From Bryobacter aggregatus MPL3 (GTDB taxonomy: Bacteria > Acidobacteriota > Terriglobia > Bryobacterales > Bryobacteraceae), in NCBI RefSeq assembly GCF_000702445.1, contig NZ_JNIF01000003.1, positions 1,302,001 through 1,366,000 on the forward strand: a DNA stretch of 64,000 bases, written 5' to 3'. The notes below the pieces were generated by a model that made no database searches, had not been told where the DNA came from, and was given only the letters and a program-made list of their open reading frames with translations. The position numbers and the translations under genes were made by a program. Of the stretch, positions 7,963-16,856 are shown piece by piece (position 1 is the first letter of the stretch; the number at the start of each line of letters is the position of its first letter).

Positions 7963-9456
7963 ATGGAGCGTGCACAAACATCGGGCATGATTCCGGAACG
8001 GATCGCCGAGGCAATTGGAAACTTCATTGCAAGTTGCGAGAGTCCGGCTCTCCTTGCCCCCGGAGAGAAGCCGCTGGCGCTCGCGCGCGATTGTTTTCGC
8101 GTCGATATCACCGCCCGTGGCACATGGCTCGAGGCCTGGGATGGGAGCCGGGTGTGGTCGCGCAAGATCCTCAGCGCAGGTGTGCCGATCCGGAAGAGTC
8201 TGGAGCTCGAAGCGTTTCGATTTGGGAAAAAGAAAGCGGCGGTTCGGCTGGTGGACGTCGCCGATGCGCGCACCGCGGTGGCAATCGAGAAAACTGGCCG
8301 CTCTGCGTTCCGGGAGCAGTTCCGCCTATTTCTGAATCGCAACTTCGGGAACTGGCGCTGGGAGACCTTTCGCAGTGAGGCGAAGCTCGAGGCGTCGCTG
8401 TCACCCGTGTTTCCGACTGCGCTCTTGACGCGAGGAACGGAAGCCGTCGCCGCACTCGCGGCGCCCGATCGCGACACCAGCTTTCATGCGCTGACTTTCG
8501 CGCTCGTGTGGCTCGACTGGGTGCAGCGCCATCACGGCGAGATTGCGGCGAGCCGTCTACTGCTCTATCTACCTGAAAAATATGCAAGACCGGTGGTCTT
8601 GCTGGCTCGGAATCTCCATCCACGGCTGCGGGTGGAGATCTGGCTGTATGCAGCGAACGGCGACGAGTATCTGTTGGACCCGGCAAACTCCGGCAATCTC
8701 GAAACGACACTCTTGCCGCGCTATTCCCGGTTGGGGGGACCGGCCTGGTGGGTGTATCTGCTCGGACGCTATCCGGAAGTGGACACCACCGAGGAGAGCG
8801 ACGGAAGCCTGTCCTACCGGATTCGCGGGCTGGAGATTGGGCGCCTGCGCAGCCCTTCTGGCAATCAGTTGCCGCTTCTCGAATTCGGAGTGCCCAGACG
8901 GAAAAAGGCGACAGAGCGCGATGCCCCGGAGATTGTGCGGCAGATCGAGGAAGTCCTGACCCTGCGCCAAGCCGGAGCCAGCAACCAAACGAACCCAATT
9001 TACCGGAACGAACCGGAACGATGGCTGGAGGCGGAGGTGCGCCGCCATCTGACTGAAATCGATGCCTGCCTCCAGCCGGATTGGATCTACGGGCAGGCGC
9101 TCGGATCGCTGCAGGGCGAGCGTAGCGCCGTCGATCTGCTGGGAATCGACCTCGAGGGCCGTCTGGCGATCCTCGAATTGAAGGCGAGCGAGGATATCCA
9201 TCTGCCCTTGCAGGCTTTTGATTACTGGCTACGGGTGCGTCACCACCTCGATCACGGAGATTTTCCAGGCTCTGGGTACTTTCCCGGGCTGGAGCTCAGC
9301 AGAAACGCTCCCCGCGTGTTTTTAGTCTCACCATCACTCCACTTTCATCCGATGACAGATGCAGTGCTGCAGTGGCTGCCAACCGAGTGTTCGATACTAC
9401 GTGTGGGGTTAAATGGGCAGTGGCGGCAACGGCTGGACGCTGTACTACGTATGTAA
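7963..9456 (+). CDS. uncharacterised protein with C-terminal PD-(D/E)XK-like nuclease fold
   Basis: I do not recognise the first 350 residues, which are soluble and mixed alpha/beta. The C-terminal part has a restriction-endonuclease-like signature: SAVDLLGIDLEG with D391 or D396, then the strand RLAILELKAS with E405 and K407, followed by Q417 in a helix. That is the order D-(E/Q)xK-Q seen in PD-(D/E)XK nucleases such as NucS or DUF91-type proteins. DNA cleavage or binding is therefore plausible but not shown. The ATG at 7987 is an alternative start. The following DUF697-like gene starts 17 nt downstream and is probably co-transcribed. Confidence 0.55.
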   Translation: MERAQTSGMIPERIAEAIGNFIASCESPALLAPGEKPLALARDCFRVDITARGTWLEAWDGSRVWSRKILSAGVPIRKSLELEAFRFGKKKAAVRLVDVADARTAVAIEKTGRSAFREQFRLFLNRNFGNWRWETFRSEAKLEASLSPVFPTALLTRGTEAVAALAAPDRDTSFHALTFALVWLDWVQRHHGEIAASRLLLYLPEKYARPVVLLARNLHPRLRVEIWLYAANGDEYLLDPANSGNLETTLLPRYSRLGGPAWWVYLLGRYPEVDTTEESDGSLSYRIRGLEIGRLRSPSGNQLPLLEFGVPRRKKATERDAPEIVRQIEEVLTLRQAGASNQTNPIYRNEPERWLEAEVRRHLTEIDACLQPDWIYGQALGSLQGERSAVDLLGIDLEGRLAILELKASEDIHLPLQAFDYWLRVRHHLDHGDFPGSGYFPGLELSRNAPRVFLVSPSLHFHPMTDAVLQWLPTECSILRVGLNGQWRQRLDAVLRM

Positions 9457-9473
9457 AATTAGGGGTGAGTAAC

Positions 9474-10337
9474 ATGAGTTTTCTTCCACAGTTGCGTAAG
9501 GCCATCTCGACCTTGAATCCGAGTGAAGTCCGGTCGACCGCCGAGCAGCCGGTGGCGATTCATCTCATTGCCTCCCAGGCCTCGAGCTATACGGCGATGG
9601 CCGATTGGCTGCTGCCGCCGGGCATTTCTCCGGCCAAGCGAACCGAAGCCTCGCAGATGATTTATCTGGCTGGCGAGCTGAACAAGCCGCCGCAGTTTGA
9701 TGTCGAGATCTACGCTGAGGACGCCATTGCTCCGGCCGATGCCTTTATTTTCCGCCGTGATGACCCGAAGAAAGTGGTGCGGCAGATCCTCGACAAGCAC
9801 GAGCAGTTGGGCCTGCCTCTCGCCCGGCTCTTCCAGCCCTTCCGGGAAGAAGTCTGCACCCGTCTGATCCACAAAGTTTCGCTGGAGAATGCCGGCTTTG
9901 CACTCGCCACCGCGTTGCCCAACATCGCGCCGATCCTCGGATTGACCTGGGCGGTAGGCGAATTTGCTTCCGATTCCGTCATTCTGACCATGAATCAGAT
10001 CCGGTTGACCTTCCTGCTGGGTGCGGCAAACGATCACCGGGTGGGTTATGGCGAGCAACGGACCGAAATCGGCTCGATCATTGCCGGCGCCTTCGGCTGG
10101 CGCGCCGTAGCACGCGAACTGGTGGGAAAGATTCCGATGGGCGGTGGGCTCATTCCCAAAGCGGCAGTAGCTTATGCCGGTACTTTTGTTGTCGGCAAGA
10201 GTCTTGAGAGATACTACCGATTGGGCTACAAATACACGCGCGGCGAACGCCGCGCGGCGTACGAAGAAGCATTCGAGAAGGGCAAAGTCATCGCTGGCGG
10301 CATTCTCGATCGCATCAAATCCCGCAAGAGTGCATAA
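9474..10337 (+). CDS. DUF697-like membrane-associated protein
   Basis: A good Shine-Dalgarno (AGGGGTGAG, 9461-9469) sets the ATG at 9474 and gives 287 residues. The middle to C-terminal part has two weakly hydrophobic glycine/alanine-rich helices (NAGFALATALPNIAPILG, and the segment around PKAAVAYAGTFVVGKSLERYY) and a GSIIAGAFGWRAVARELVG block, as in DUF697/YcjF proteins that accompany dynamin-like or Era-like GTPases. No GTPase domain is present in this polypeptide or next to it. The function is unknown; a membrane-stress or envelope role is only an inference from the family. Confidence 0.55.
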   Translation: MSFLPQLRKAISTLNPSEVRSTAEQPVAIHLIASQASSYTAMADWLLPPGISPAKRTEASQMIYLAGELNKPPQFDVEIYAEDAIAPADAFIFRRDDPKKVVRQILDKHEQLGLPLARLFQPFREEVCTRLIHKVSLENAGFALATALPNIAPILGLTWAVGEFASDSVILTMNQIRLTFLLGAANDHRVGYGEQRTEIGSIIAGAFGWRAVARELVGKIPMGGGLIPKAAVAYAGTFVVGKSLERYYRLGYKYTRGERRAAYEEAFEKGKVIAGGILDRIKSRKSA

Positions 10338-11067
10338 ACAAATCGCTGTCGTCACGGGCGCAAGCCGTGGCATTGGGCGCGGCATCGCGCAGGAACTTTC
10401 AAAAACACACCAGGTGATTGCCACCTATCGTGGCAATCGGGAAGCAGCGGAGAGCCTCCGGGCAGAAACCGGAGCCGAAATTCTCCAGAGCGACATTTCC
10501 TCTGCCGCTGATCGCGCGGCTCTGGTCGCCTTTGCCGAGCAAAAATTTGGTGGCATCGATCTCTTAGTGAACAATGCCGGAATCGCCCCGCGCGAGCGCC
10601 GGGATCTTCTCGATGCGACCGAGGAGAGCTTCGATGAGCTGGTGGGCACCAACCTCAAGGGGCCGCACTTTCTCACCCAAGCCGTTGCCCGCCAGATGGT
10701 GGAACGCCGCTCCGGGCGGATCGTCTTTGTCACCTCGCTCTCGGCCTATGCCACCAGCCTGAATCGCTCCGATTACTGCATGAGCAAGGCAGCCCTATCG
10801 ATGTGCGCCCAAACCTATGCGGCGCGCCTGGCCCCGGAAGGCGTTCTGGTTTTCGAGATCCAGCCAGGCATCATCCGGACCGACATGATCTCGAAGGTCG
10901 AGTCGGTGTACGAGGAAAAGATTGCCGCCGGCCTGCTGCCACAGAGGCGCATGGGCGAGGCCTCAGACATCGCAAAAGCAGTGCGCGCCATCGCCGACGG
11001 ACTGCTCGACTACTGTGCCGGACAGAAGCTGAATGTCGATGGCGGTTTTCACCTGCGCACGCTGTGA
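10330..11067 (+). CDS. short-chain dehydrogenase/reductase (FabG-like)
   Basis: The protein has the complete classical SDR signature: TGASRGIG (9-16) for NAD(P) binding, NNAG (81-84), a serine around 136-138, and Y149-CMS-K153 as the catalytic tyrosine/lysine. The most sensible start is the GTG at 10330, which overlaps the stop of the previous gene and gives 245 residues beginning VHKQIAVVTG. The family covers 3-oxoacyl-ACP reductases and many alcohol dehydrogenases. Because it sits before an MFS transporter and an Old Yellow Enzyme rather than fatty-acid genes, a catabolic role is more likely. Confidence 0.88.
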   Translation: MHKQIAVVTGASRGIGRGIAQELSKTHQVIATYRGNREAAESLRAETGAEILQSDISSAADRAALVAFAEQKFGGIDLLVNNAGIAPRERRDLLDATEESFDELVGTNLKGPHFLTQAVARQMVERRSGRIVFVTSLSAYATSLNRSDYCMSKAALSMCAQTYAARLAPEGVLVFEIQPGIIRTDMISKVESVYEEKIAAGLLPQRRMGEASDIAKAVRAIADGLLDYCAGQKLNVDGGFHLRTL

Positions 11068-11084
11068 TACCTTAAACTTTTCCA

Positions 11085-12359
11085 ATGGCTCAAGATACTG
11101 CGCAGAAAAGCTTTTACGGCTGGTGGATTGTCGCTCTCGCCTTCCTGACCTTCGGCATTTCGGTGGGGATTCCCTACTACGGCATGCCGTTCTTCTACGA
11201 CTACTACGAAAAGACTTTCGGGTGGAGCCGCAAGGACATCACGCTCGGCTTTCCAATTGCCGCCACCCTCACCCTCTGGGTGGGGCCGCTGCTGGTGCAT
11301 CGCTTTAGTCCGCGCAAGCTGCTGATCGCCGGTACCGGGCTGACAGGCCTTGCCTTTGTTGGCTTTGGCACCATGGGCAGTTCGATCTACGTTTATTGGT
11401 CCTTCTGGGTGCTATACACGGTGGGCTACATCTTTTCGGGCCCGATTGTCCATCAGGTGATTGTGAGCCAGTGGTTCCGCACCAACCGTGGCAAGGCGAT
11501 GGCGGTGGTGTATCTGGGCGTTGGCGTGTTTGCGGCTATCTCGCAGAAGTTGATTGCCAAGCCGCTTACAGAGAACTTCGGCTTCCAGCAGGCGCTGGTG
11601 GTCATCGGTTGCCTGATGTTGCTGGTTTGGCCGCTCGCCTATTTCGGCATCAAGGACAAGCCGGCGGAGTTGGGCCAGTTTCCGGACGGGGCCGCACAAG
11701 CGGCATCCGATCAGAAGGTTGCGCCGAAGAGCTTCCGCTATCTGCTGGGACAACGCTCCTTCTGGCTCCTGCTGGTGGGCAGTTGCTGTTCGATTGGCGC
11801 CATCGGTTCGGTCAACCAGCACATGAAGTTCATCTTCAAGGAACAGGGCTTCAGCACGCAGGCGCTGCTGAATGAGACGAGCGCGAACGCGTTGTTCATC
11901 ATCTCCTTGAGCTCGGTGGCCGGGCGCATGGTGATGGGCTACATGGCCGACCGCTTCCAGAAGAAAGTCGTCATGCTCATCACCTACTTCATCGTTGCCG
12001 GCACCATTCCGCTGCTGTTGCTGGTGCGGCCGGAGCAGGAATTCAGCGTCTATCTGTTCTCGATCCTGTTCGGCTTTGGCATGGGCGCCGACTACATGAT
12101 GATTCCGTTGATGGCGGCAGATCGCTTTGGAGTGAACTCGCTGTTCCGGGCCATGGCAATCATCCTGCCGACAGACACGATTGGGCAAACCTGGTTCCCT
12201 TACGGCGTGGCGTGGCTGCGCGAGAACTACGGCGATTATGGTGTAGCCTTAAACGTGGTGTTCGTGATGGCGGCCATTGGTGCAATCGCAATTGCATTGC
12301 TCCCCGGACACAAGAAGGAAAATGAGGTACTTCCAATACAAGACGCTCAGCGAGCTTGA
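11085..12359 (+). CDS. MFS transporter, OFA (oxalate/formate antiporter)-like
   Basis: The 424-residue protein has twelve hydrophobic helices and a central cytoplasmic loop. It opens with FYGWWIVALAFLTFGISVG, an arrangement common in the OFA and related monocarboxylate branches of the major facilitator superfamily. A characteristic loop, SRKDITLGFPIAATLTLWVG, follows the first helices. It should exchange or import an organic anion, but the substrate cannot be read from the sequence. It lies 17 nt behind the SDR gene and overlaps the next gene by 38 nt, which suggests one transcript for import and reduction of a compound. Confidence 0.82.
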   Translation: MAQDTAQKSFYGWWIVALAFLTFGISVGIPYYGMPFFYDYYEKTFGWSRKDITLGFPIAATLTLWVGPLLVHRFSPRKLLIAGTGLTGLAFVGFGTMGSSIYVYWSFWVLYTVGYIFSGPIVHQVIVSQWFRTNRGKAMAVVYLGVGVFAAISQKLIAKPLTENFGFQQALVVIGCLMLLVWPLAYFGIKDKPAELGQFPDGAAQAASDQKVAPKSFRYLLGQRSFWLLLVGSCCSIGAIGSVNQHMKFIFKEQGFSTQALLNETSANALFIISLSSVAGRMVMGYMADRFQKKVVMLITYFIVAGTIPLLLLVRPEQEFSVYLFSILFGFGMGADYMMIPLMAADRFGVNSLFRAMAIILPTDTIGQTWFPYGVAWLRENYGDYGVALNVVFVMAAIGAIAIALLPGHKKENEVLPIQDAQRA

Positions 12360-13755
12360 AGCTGAAGCGGCGCAGCTCGGCTGCCGAAATACGGCGTTTG
12401 TCCACGACAAATCCCGTGTTTCTGAAATTCTCGCCCGTAAAGTTACCGTTGCTGGCCGCGAGATCGGCAACAGCATGTGCATCCATCCGATGGAAGGATG
12501 CGACGCAGAGCTGGATGGCACTCCCGGAGAACTGACCGTTCGCCGCTACCAGCGCTTTGCCGAAGGCGGCGCGAAGCTCGTGTGGTTTGAGGCCACTGCG
12601 ATTCGCAGCGACGGGCGCGCCAACGCGCGGCAGTTGTGGATCACCCGCGAGAACGTTGCGTCTTATCGCAGCATTCTGTCGGAGATCGAAAAGCGCCACA
12701 AGGCCACCTGGGGCACGGTGGATGATCTACTCGTGCCGATGCAGTTGACCCATTCCGGCCGTTACTCGTTCCCGCACAAGACCATCGCCTATCACAATCC
12801 GCTGATCGACCAGAAGTCGAACACGCCAGCGGACCATCCTGTCATCAGCGACGACGAACTGGAGCGCATGGAGGACGACTACGTCGCCGGCGCGGCCTTG
12901 GCCAAAGAGGCCGGCTTCACCTCGCTCGACATGAAAGTGACCCACGGCTATCTGCTTTCAGAGCTGATGGGGGCGAAGCTTCGCGAAGGCCGCTATGGCG
13001 GCAGCATCGAGAACCGGACCCGCTTTGCGGTCAACGTCCTTGGCAAGCTGCGCGCCAAGTTTGGCAATCATTTCACGATGACCATGCGCCTGGGCTGCTT
13101 TGATAGCGTGCCCTATGTGAAGGATGCCGCGCAAGGCAATATCGGAGTGCCGCTTCCTTACCCCTTGCCCTATCCACACGGCTTTGGCGTCAACCGCGAA
13201 GACCCGCTGCAGGAAGATCTGGCCGACGTCAAAGACGCGATCACGATCTACCAGAAGGCGGGTATCGACCTGCTGAATGTCTCGATCGGCTGCCCCTACT
13301 ACAACCCGCATGTGGGCCGTCCTTTTGAGAAGCCGGACGATGGCAACTACGAGATGCCGGAGCACCCGCTGCTTGGCGTTGAGCGGCACTTCCGCATTGC
13401 CGGCGAGTTGCAGCGTAGCTTTCCCGGCCTGCCGATGGTGGGCACCGGCTATAGCTGGTTGCAGATCTATGCGCCCAATGCAGCGGCGGCCAACATCGAG
13501 AAAGGCAATATCGCCTTCTTTGGCTATGGCCGGGGCGCGCTCGCCTATCCGCACTTTGCCAAGGACATTCTTGAAAAGGGCGAACTCGATGCGAAGCAGG
13601 TTTGCCGCACTGTGACCTTCTGCACCTGGCTGATGCGGCAGAAGCACAACGATCTGGGACAGTTCCCCAGCGGCTGCCCGCCCTACGACAAGGAAGTCTA
13701 CGGCCCGATCATCAAGGAAGCACGCGAGTTACTTCGGATTCAGGCAGCAAAGTAA
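12322..13755 (+). CDS. Old Yellow Enzyme family NADH:flavin oxidoreductase
   Basis: The 477-residue protein is an FMN TIM barrel of the Old Yellow Enzyme/2,4-dienoyl-CoA reductase-like group. Visible landmarks are the N-terminal strand with SMCIHPMEG, a QLTHSGRYS segment with the substrate histidine, the block FTSLDMKVTHGYLLSELM, and the FMN phosphate region MVGTGYSW with NIAFFGYGRGALAYP. There is no C-terminal iron-sulfur/FAD extension. An AAGGA Shine-Dalgarno at 12314-12319 supports the ATG at 12322 even though this overlaps the transporter gene by 38 nt. It probably reduces an alpha,beta-unsaturated carbonyl compound imported by the transporter. Confidence 0.85.
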   Translation: MRYFQYKTLSELEAEAAQLGCRNTAFVHDKSRVSEILARKVTVAGREIGNSMCIHPMEGCDAELDGTPGELTVRRYQRFAEGGAKLVWFEATAIRSDGRANARQLWITRENVASYRSILSEIEKRHKATWGTVDDLLVPMQLTHSGRYSFPHKTIAYHNPLIDQKSNTPADHPVISDDELERMEDDYVAGAALAKEAGFTSLDMKVTHGYLLSELMGAKLREGRYGGSIENRTRFAVNVLGKLRAKFGNHFTMTMRLGCFDSVPYVKDAAQGNIGVPLPYPLPYPHGFGVNREDPLQEDLADVKDAITIYQKAGIDLLNVSIGCPYYNPHVGRPFEKPDDGNYEMPEHPLLGVERHFRIAGELQRSFPGLPMVGTGYSWLQIYAPNAAAANIEKGNIAFFGYGRGALAYPHFAKDILEKGELDAKQVCRTVTFCTWLMRQKHNDLGQFPSGCPPYDKEVYGPIIKEARELLRIQAAK

Positions 13756-14923
13756 CCAACCGGACATAAGCGGCCAGTGCCGGGTCTCCGGCACTGGCGA
13801 GCTCGGAAAGCTTCGCGGTATCGTTCTTTGCCCAGTCGGCAAAGGATCTGGCGCAGGCGAACCAAAGCTTGGGGTTCTCCTCCTGGAGTTGGCTGTAGGC
13901 GACAAAGTGTACCCACTCGCGCACCACGCGGTCTTCAAAGCGATTGCCTTTTAGCCGGGCGGCAAATTTCTGATAGATCGAGACCTTCGCCGTCAGGATC
14001 GGCCCGGTCGCCGGGGTTTCCTCCGGCTGAAACTGCTCAATCTCATGCAACATTCCCGTGACGCTGACGTCGTCAATCGGCGCCTGGGCCACCTTGTAGG
14101 TGAGCGGGAAACTGGTGATGCGATCAGCCTTGGTGCCCGGATCGACTGTAATCACGCGCGCCGCCTCATAGGGGAGCATGGGTACGCCGCCAATCTTGTC
14201 GGCCGTACGATTGAATTCTTCGAGGATGCCCTTGAACTCTTCGGCACGATTGTTGGCGCAGCGCATGCCAGACAAGTTGGTGGTGAGGAAGTTGCGATAG
14301 CTCGCCAGCAGCATCCGTCCGGAAGTCACCTGTCTGTCCTCTGCCACTTCGAGGATCGTGGAGTGGAGCCGCGTGAAACGGATGGCGTAGAGGAACTCGC
14401 GATCGGAACCGCTCGCTGTACTCAGCAAACGTGTCAGCCGGGGGACGAGCGCATTCTGCTCGACCGGCGGCAACCCGGCAAGCACTTCGATGGCCCGTCC
14501 CACCTCCACCGCTGAACGAATGTTGCGTAAGGCAAGCTGGAACTCCGCATCACCGGCCGCGCGAGCGTTGCGGTAGTAGTTTCTGGGGTCGTTGACTTCG
14601 GTCTGCTCACAGCTTGCGGGACGGGTGCGTTCGCGTTGGGGAAAGTCGAGAAGCGGGTTGGTCTTCGGATCGTAGTTGTCGCGATAGGCAGTCCAGGCAA
14701 GCACGGCAGTTGCCTGATCGTCGCCCGCCAACTGGTAGGCTTCCTCGGCAAGCGCGGTTGCCTGGCCACGGCTGAGCTTCGCTGACGGCATCAGAGCAAC
14801 GATCACCGCAGCAGAGTAAGGGGCAGGCAGGGCACGCGCGAGAGACAGCCGGTATTCCATTTCTTTCGAGAGCGGTTCGGCTGTCGCGGCAAGTACGAGA
14901 AAGACCGCAAGAAGGGGCGCCAT
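13712..14923 (-). CDS. uncharacterised exported helical protein
   Basis: I do not recognise this protein. From the ATG at 14923 it has 403 residues with a signal peptide (MAPLLAVFLVLAATAEP). The rest is mostly helical and repeat-like (for example YRLSLARALPAPYSAAVIVAL and ALAEEAYQLAGDDQATAVLAW), which recalls TPR or HEAT-like periplasmic scaffolds. One CxxxxxxC-like pair (SCEQTE and RCANN) may form a disulfide. An upstream in-frame ATG at 14977 would put 18 unlikely residues before the signal peptide. Its 3' end overlaps the convergent flavoenzyme gene by 44 nt. Confidence 0.5.
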   Translation of the reverse strand: MAPLLAVFLVLAATAEPLSKEMEYRLSLARALPAPYSAAVIVALMPSAKLSRGQATALAEEAYQLAGDDQATAVLAWTAYRDNYDPKTNPLLDFPQRERTRPASCEQTEVNDPRNYYRNARAAGDAEFQLALRNIRSAVEVGRAIEVLAGLPPVEQNALVPRLTRLLSTASGSDREFLYAIRFTRLHSTILEVAEDRQVTSGRMLLASYRNFLTTNLSGMRCANNRAEEFKGILEEFNRTADKIGGVPMLPYEAARVITVDPGTKADRITSFPLTYKVAQAPIDDVSVTGMLHEIEQFQPEETPATGPILTAKVSIYQKFAARLKGNRFEDRVVREWVHFVAYSQLQEENPKLWFACARSFADWAKNDTAKLSELASAGDPALAAYVRLVTLLPESEVTRVLP

Positions 14924-14964
14924 GCCGTCATAGTAACGAAAAGCGGCGCCGGCATCGAGGGTGT

Positions 14965-15171
14965 CTAGAAGCGGCAATTCACTTTTAAGAAGCTCGAGGG
15001 ATCACCGCCTCCAAAGCCCGAAAACAGTACGAGCGCCGTACGGACATTCAATGGATGCTGCAAGGGAACGACGCCCGGCGAGAGGTACTCCACGGACTGC
15101 AATCCTGAAAGTGGATTCTCCGCAGCCTTGGGTTCGGGCCTATAGGTTTGCCACGACTTGCGGGAGTCGCC
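14965..15171 (-). pseudogene. possible C-terminal remnant of a ketosynthase-like gene
   Basis: A 68-residue frame with no start codon ends LNVRTALVLFSGFGGGDPSS and FLKVNCRF before a TAG at 14965-14967. The FSGFGGGDPS stretch resembles the C-terminal (N)SFGFGG loop of beta-ketoacyl-ACP synthases, such as the fabF product encoded nearby on the same strand. The upstream end is closed by a TGA at 15172-15174. A gene fragment left by deletion is the simplest reading, but the similarity is short. Confidence 0.3.
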
Positions 15172-15189
15172 TCAACTGAAGGCAGGGCA

Positions 15190-15229
15190 AAGTCCCCCCA
15201 GCCGAGGCTGGGCCGGAAGGAGAGGACTT
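15190..15229 (-). terminator. hairpin downstream of etfA
   Basis: Immediately after the etfA stop the minus strand can fold into nested stems: AAGTCC with GGACTT on the outside and CCCAGCC with GGCTGGG inside. There is no proper U-run after the stem, so this is a weak intrinsic terminator or a processing structure closing the acpP-fabF-etfBA operon. Confidence 0.35.
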
Positions 15230-16099
15230 CTAGCTTTTGGCGGCCTTGATAGCTGCGGTGAGGGCGGGCACGACATCAAAGAGGTCGTCGCAGATGCCGT
15301 AGTCGGCCACCTCGAAGATCGGCGCGTTCGGGTCTTTGTTGATCGCAACGATGGTCTTGGAGCCCTTCATGCCAACCAGGTGCTGGATGGCGCCCGAGAG
15401 GCCGATCGCCAGATACAGCTTGGGCGTAACGGTCTGTCCGGAGCTCCCGACTTGCCGCTCCATCGGCAGCCAGCCGTTGTCGCAGATGGGCCGCGAAGCG
15501 GCGATTTCTGCACCGAGCACAGCGGCCAGATCTTCGATAAGGCTGAGATTCTCTTTCTCTTTGATGCCCCGGCCGACGCTGACAATGATCGGCGCGGCGC
15601 TGAGATCAACGGCGCGTTGCGCCTCGCGGTAGCGCTCTTCCGGCTTTTGCCGGGAAGTGCCTGCGGCAGGCAGCGTTTCTGTTGGTGCTTGCGCCTCTGC
15701 CGGGGCATAAGCTCCGGCCTGCAGGGAGAGGAAAATCGGCTTGCCGATCGGCTCCAGCTCGGCATTCAACTTGCCCTGGAAGAGCTGCCGGGTGGCAAAG
15801 AGCTTGGCGCCTTCGACACGCAGACGAATGACGTCGGAAATCAGCGCGCGGTCAAAACGCGTTGCCAGCTTCGGCGCAAAGTCGCGCACCTGGTAGGTGT
15901 GCGGAAACAGAATAAGGTCGAAGCTCTTCTCGCGAATGAGCTGCGCGAGAGAGTCCGTGTAATCATCGGCGGTGTAGTTGCGGTCGGGCTCGACCACATG
16001 AACCGGAAGCTGGAGCTTCGCACCAAGGTCCCGGGCAGCAGCGAGGGTTTCGAGCGAGATCTTCTGGCCGGCTTCGAGAACTGCAAGGATGCCGCTCAT
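15230..16099 (-). CDS. etfA: electron transfer flavoprotein alpha subunit
   Basis: The 289-residue protein ends with the ETF-alpha FAD domain: the segments VGSSGQTVTPKLYLAIGLSG, AIQHLVGMKGSKTIVAINKD and PIFEVADYGICDDLFDVVP are diagnostic. The N-terminal half is the nucleotide-binding-like fold that pairs with the beta subunit. ETF passes electrons between acyl-CoA-type dehydrogenases and the quinone pool. The protein is slightly shorter than the usual 310-330 residues. Its start overlaps the etfB stop by 4 nt, so the two subunits are translationally coupled. Confidence 0.93.
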   Translation of the reverse strand: MSGILAVLEAGQKISLETLAAARDLGAKLQLPVHVVEPDRNYTADDYTDSLAQLIREKSFDLILFPHTYQVRDFAPKLATRFDRALISDVIRLRVEGAKLFATRQLFQGKLNAELEPIGKPIFLSLQAGAYAPAEAQAPTETLPAAGTSRQKPEERYREAQRAVDLSAAPIIVSVGRGIKEKENLSLIEDLAAVLGAEIAASRPICDNGWLPMERQVGSSGQTVTPKLYLAIGLSGAIQHLVGMKGSKTIVAINKDPNAPIFEVADYGICDDLFDVVPALTAAIKAAKS

Positions 16100-16854
16100 A
16101 TCACCCGTACCTCGTTTTTCAACTTGTCGACCAATTCGGCGACCGTGTGCAACATCACCGTCTGCTTTGACTTCTGCGGCAGCATCACGCTGACTACCTG
16201 ATAGGACGGCGTGTTCGCCACACCCAGATCGGCAGGGCTCAGCGACTTCACTTCTTTGGTCTTCGCGCGCTTGATGCCCATCAGCGTCGCGTAGCGCAGC
16301 TTCTTGATTCCTGATTGGATGGTGAGTACGGCAGGAAGCGGCATCGAGACATGTTGGAACCAGCCGTCTTCGAGTTCGCGTTTCACCCGTACCGTGGCGC
16401 CGTCGATTACCACTTCCATGATGATCGTCGCGTGGGGCAGGCCCAGCAATTCCGCCAGCACCACACCGACTTGGCCCGCGCCGACGTCGTCGGACTGCAA
16501 GCCGGTTAGCACCAGGTCTGGTGATTCGGCTTTGGCGGCAGCAGCGAGGAGCTTTGCCACCGAGAGCGTGTCCCAGTTGGCGATGTCTTCCACTTCAATG
16601 TGGATTGCCCGGTCTGCACCCTTGGCGAGTGCTTCCCGTATGGTGGAGGAGGCCCGGTCGGGGCCGGCACAAACGGCAATCACTTCACCACCGCCGGCGC
16701 TTTCCTTCAACTGCAGCGCTTCTTCAAGCGCATAGGCATCGGGCTCGTTGATTTCGTACTCGAGGCTCGACTCGTCTACCCATTTGCCATCGGTGGAGGC
16801 AATGAGTTGGGAGTCGCGAGCCGGCACTTGCTTGATCGCGACGAGGATCTTCAT
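16096..16854 (-). CDS. etfB: electron transfer flavoprotein beta subunit
   Basis: The 252-residue protein begins MKILVAIKQVPARDSQL, and carries the ETF-beta motifs NEPDAYALEEALQLKE, DVGAGQVGVVLAELLGLPHA and the signature around VKRELEDGWFQHVSMPLPAVLTI. Together with etfA it forms the FAD/AMP-containing heterodimer that accepts electrons from flavin dehydrogenases. The gene sits 2 nt behind fabF, so electron transfer and fatty-acid synthesis genes appear to share one transcript. Confidence 0.95.
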   Translation of the reverse strand: MKILVAIKQVPARDSQLIASTDGKWVDESSLEYEINEPDAYALEEALQLKESAGGGEVIAVCAGPDRASSTIREALAKGADRAIHIEVEDIANWDTLSVAKLLAAAAKAESPDLVLTGLQSDDVGAGQVGVVLAELLGLPHATIIMEVVIDGATVRVKRELEDGWFQHVSMPLPAVLTIQSGIKKLRYATLMGIKRAKTKEVKSLSPADLGVANTPSYQVVSVMLPQKSKQTVMLHTVAELVDKLKNEVRVI

Positions 16855-16856
16855 CT

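Noticed and set aside
15158-16201. 347-codon plus-strand frame opposite etfA
   Set aside because: etfA and etfB are clear on the minus strand; the antisense frame has no family resemblance.
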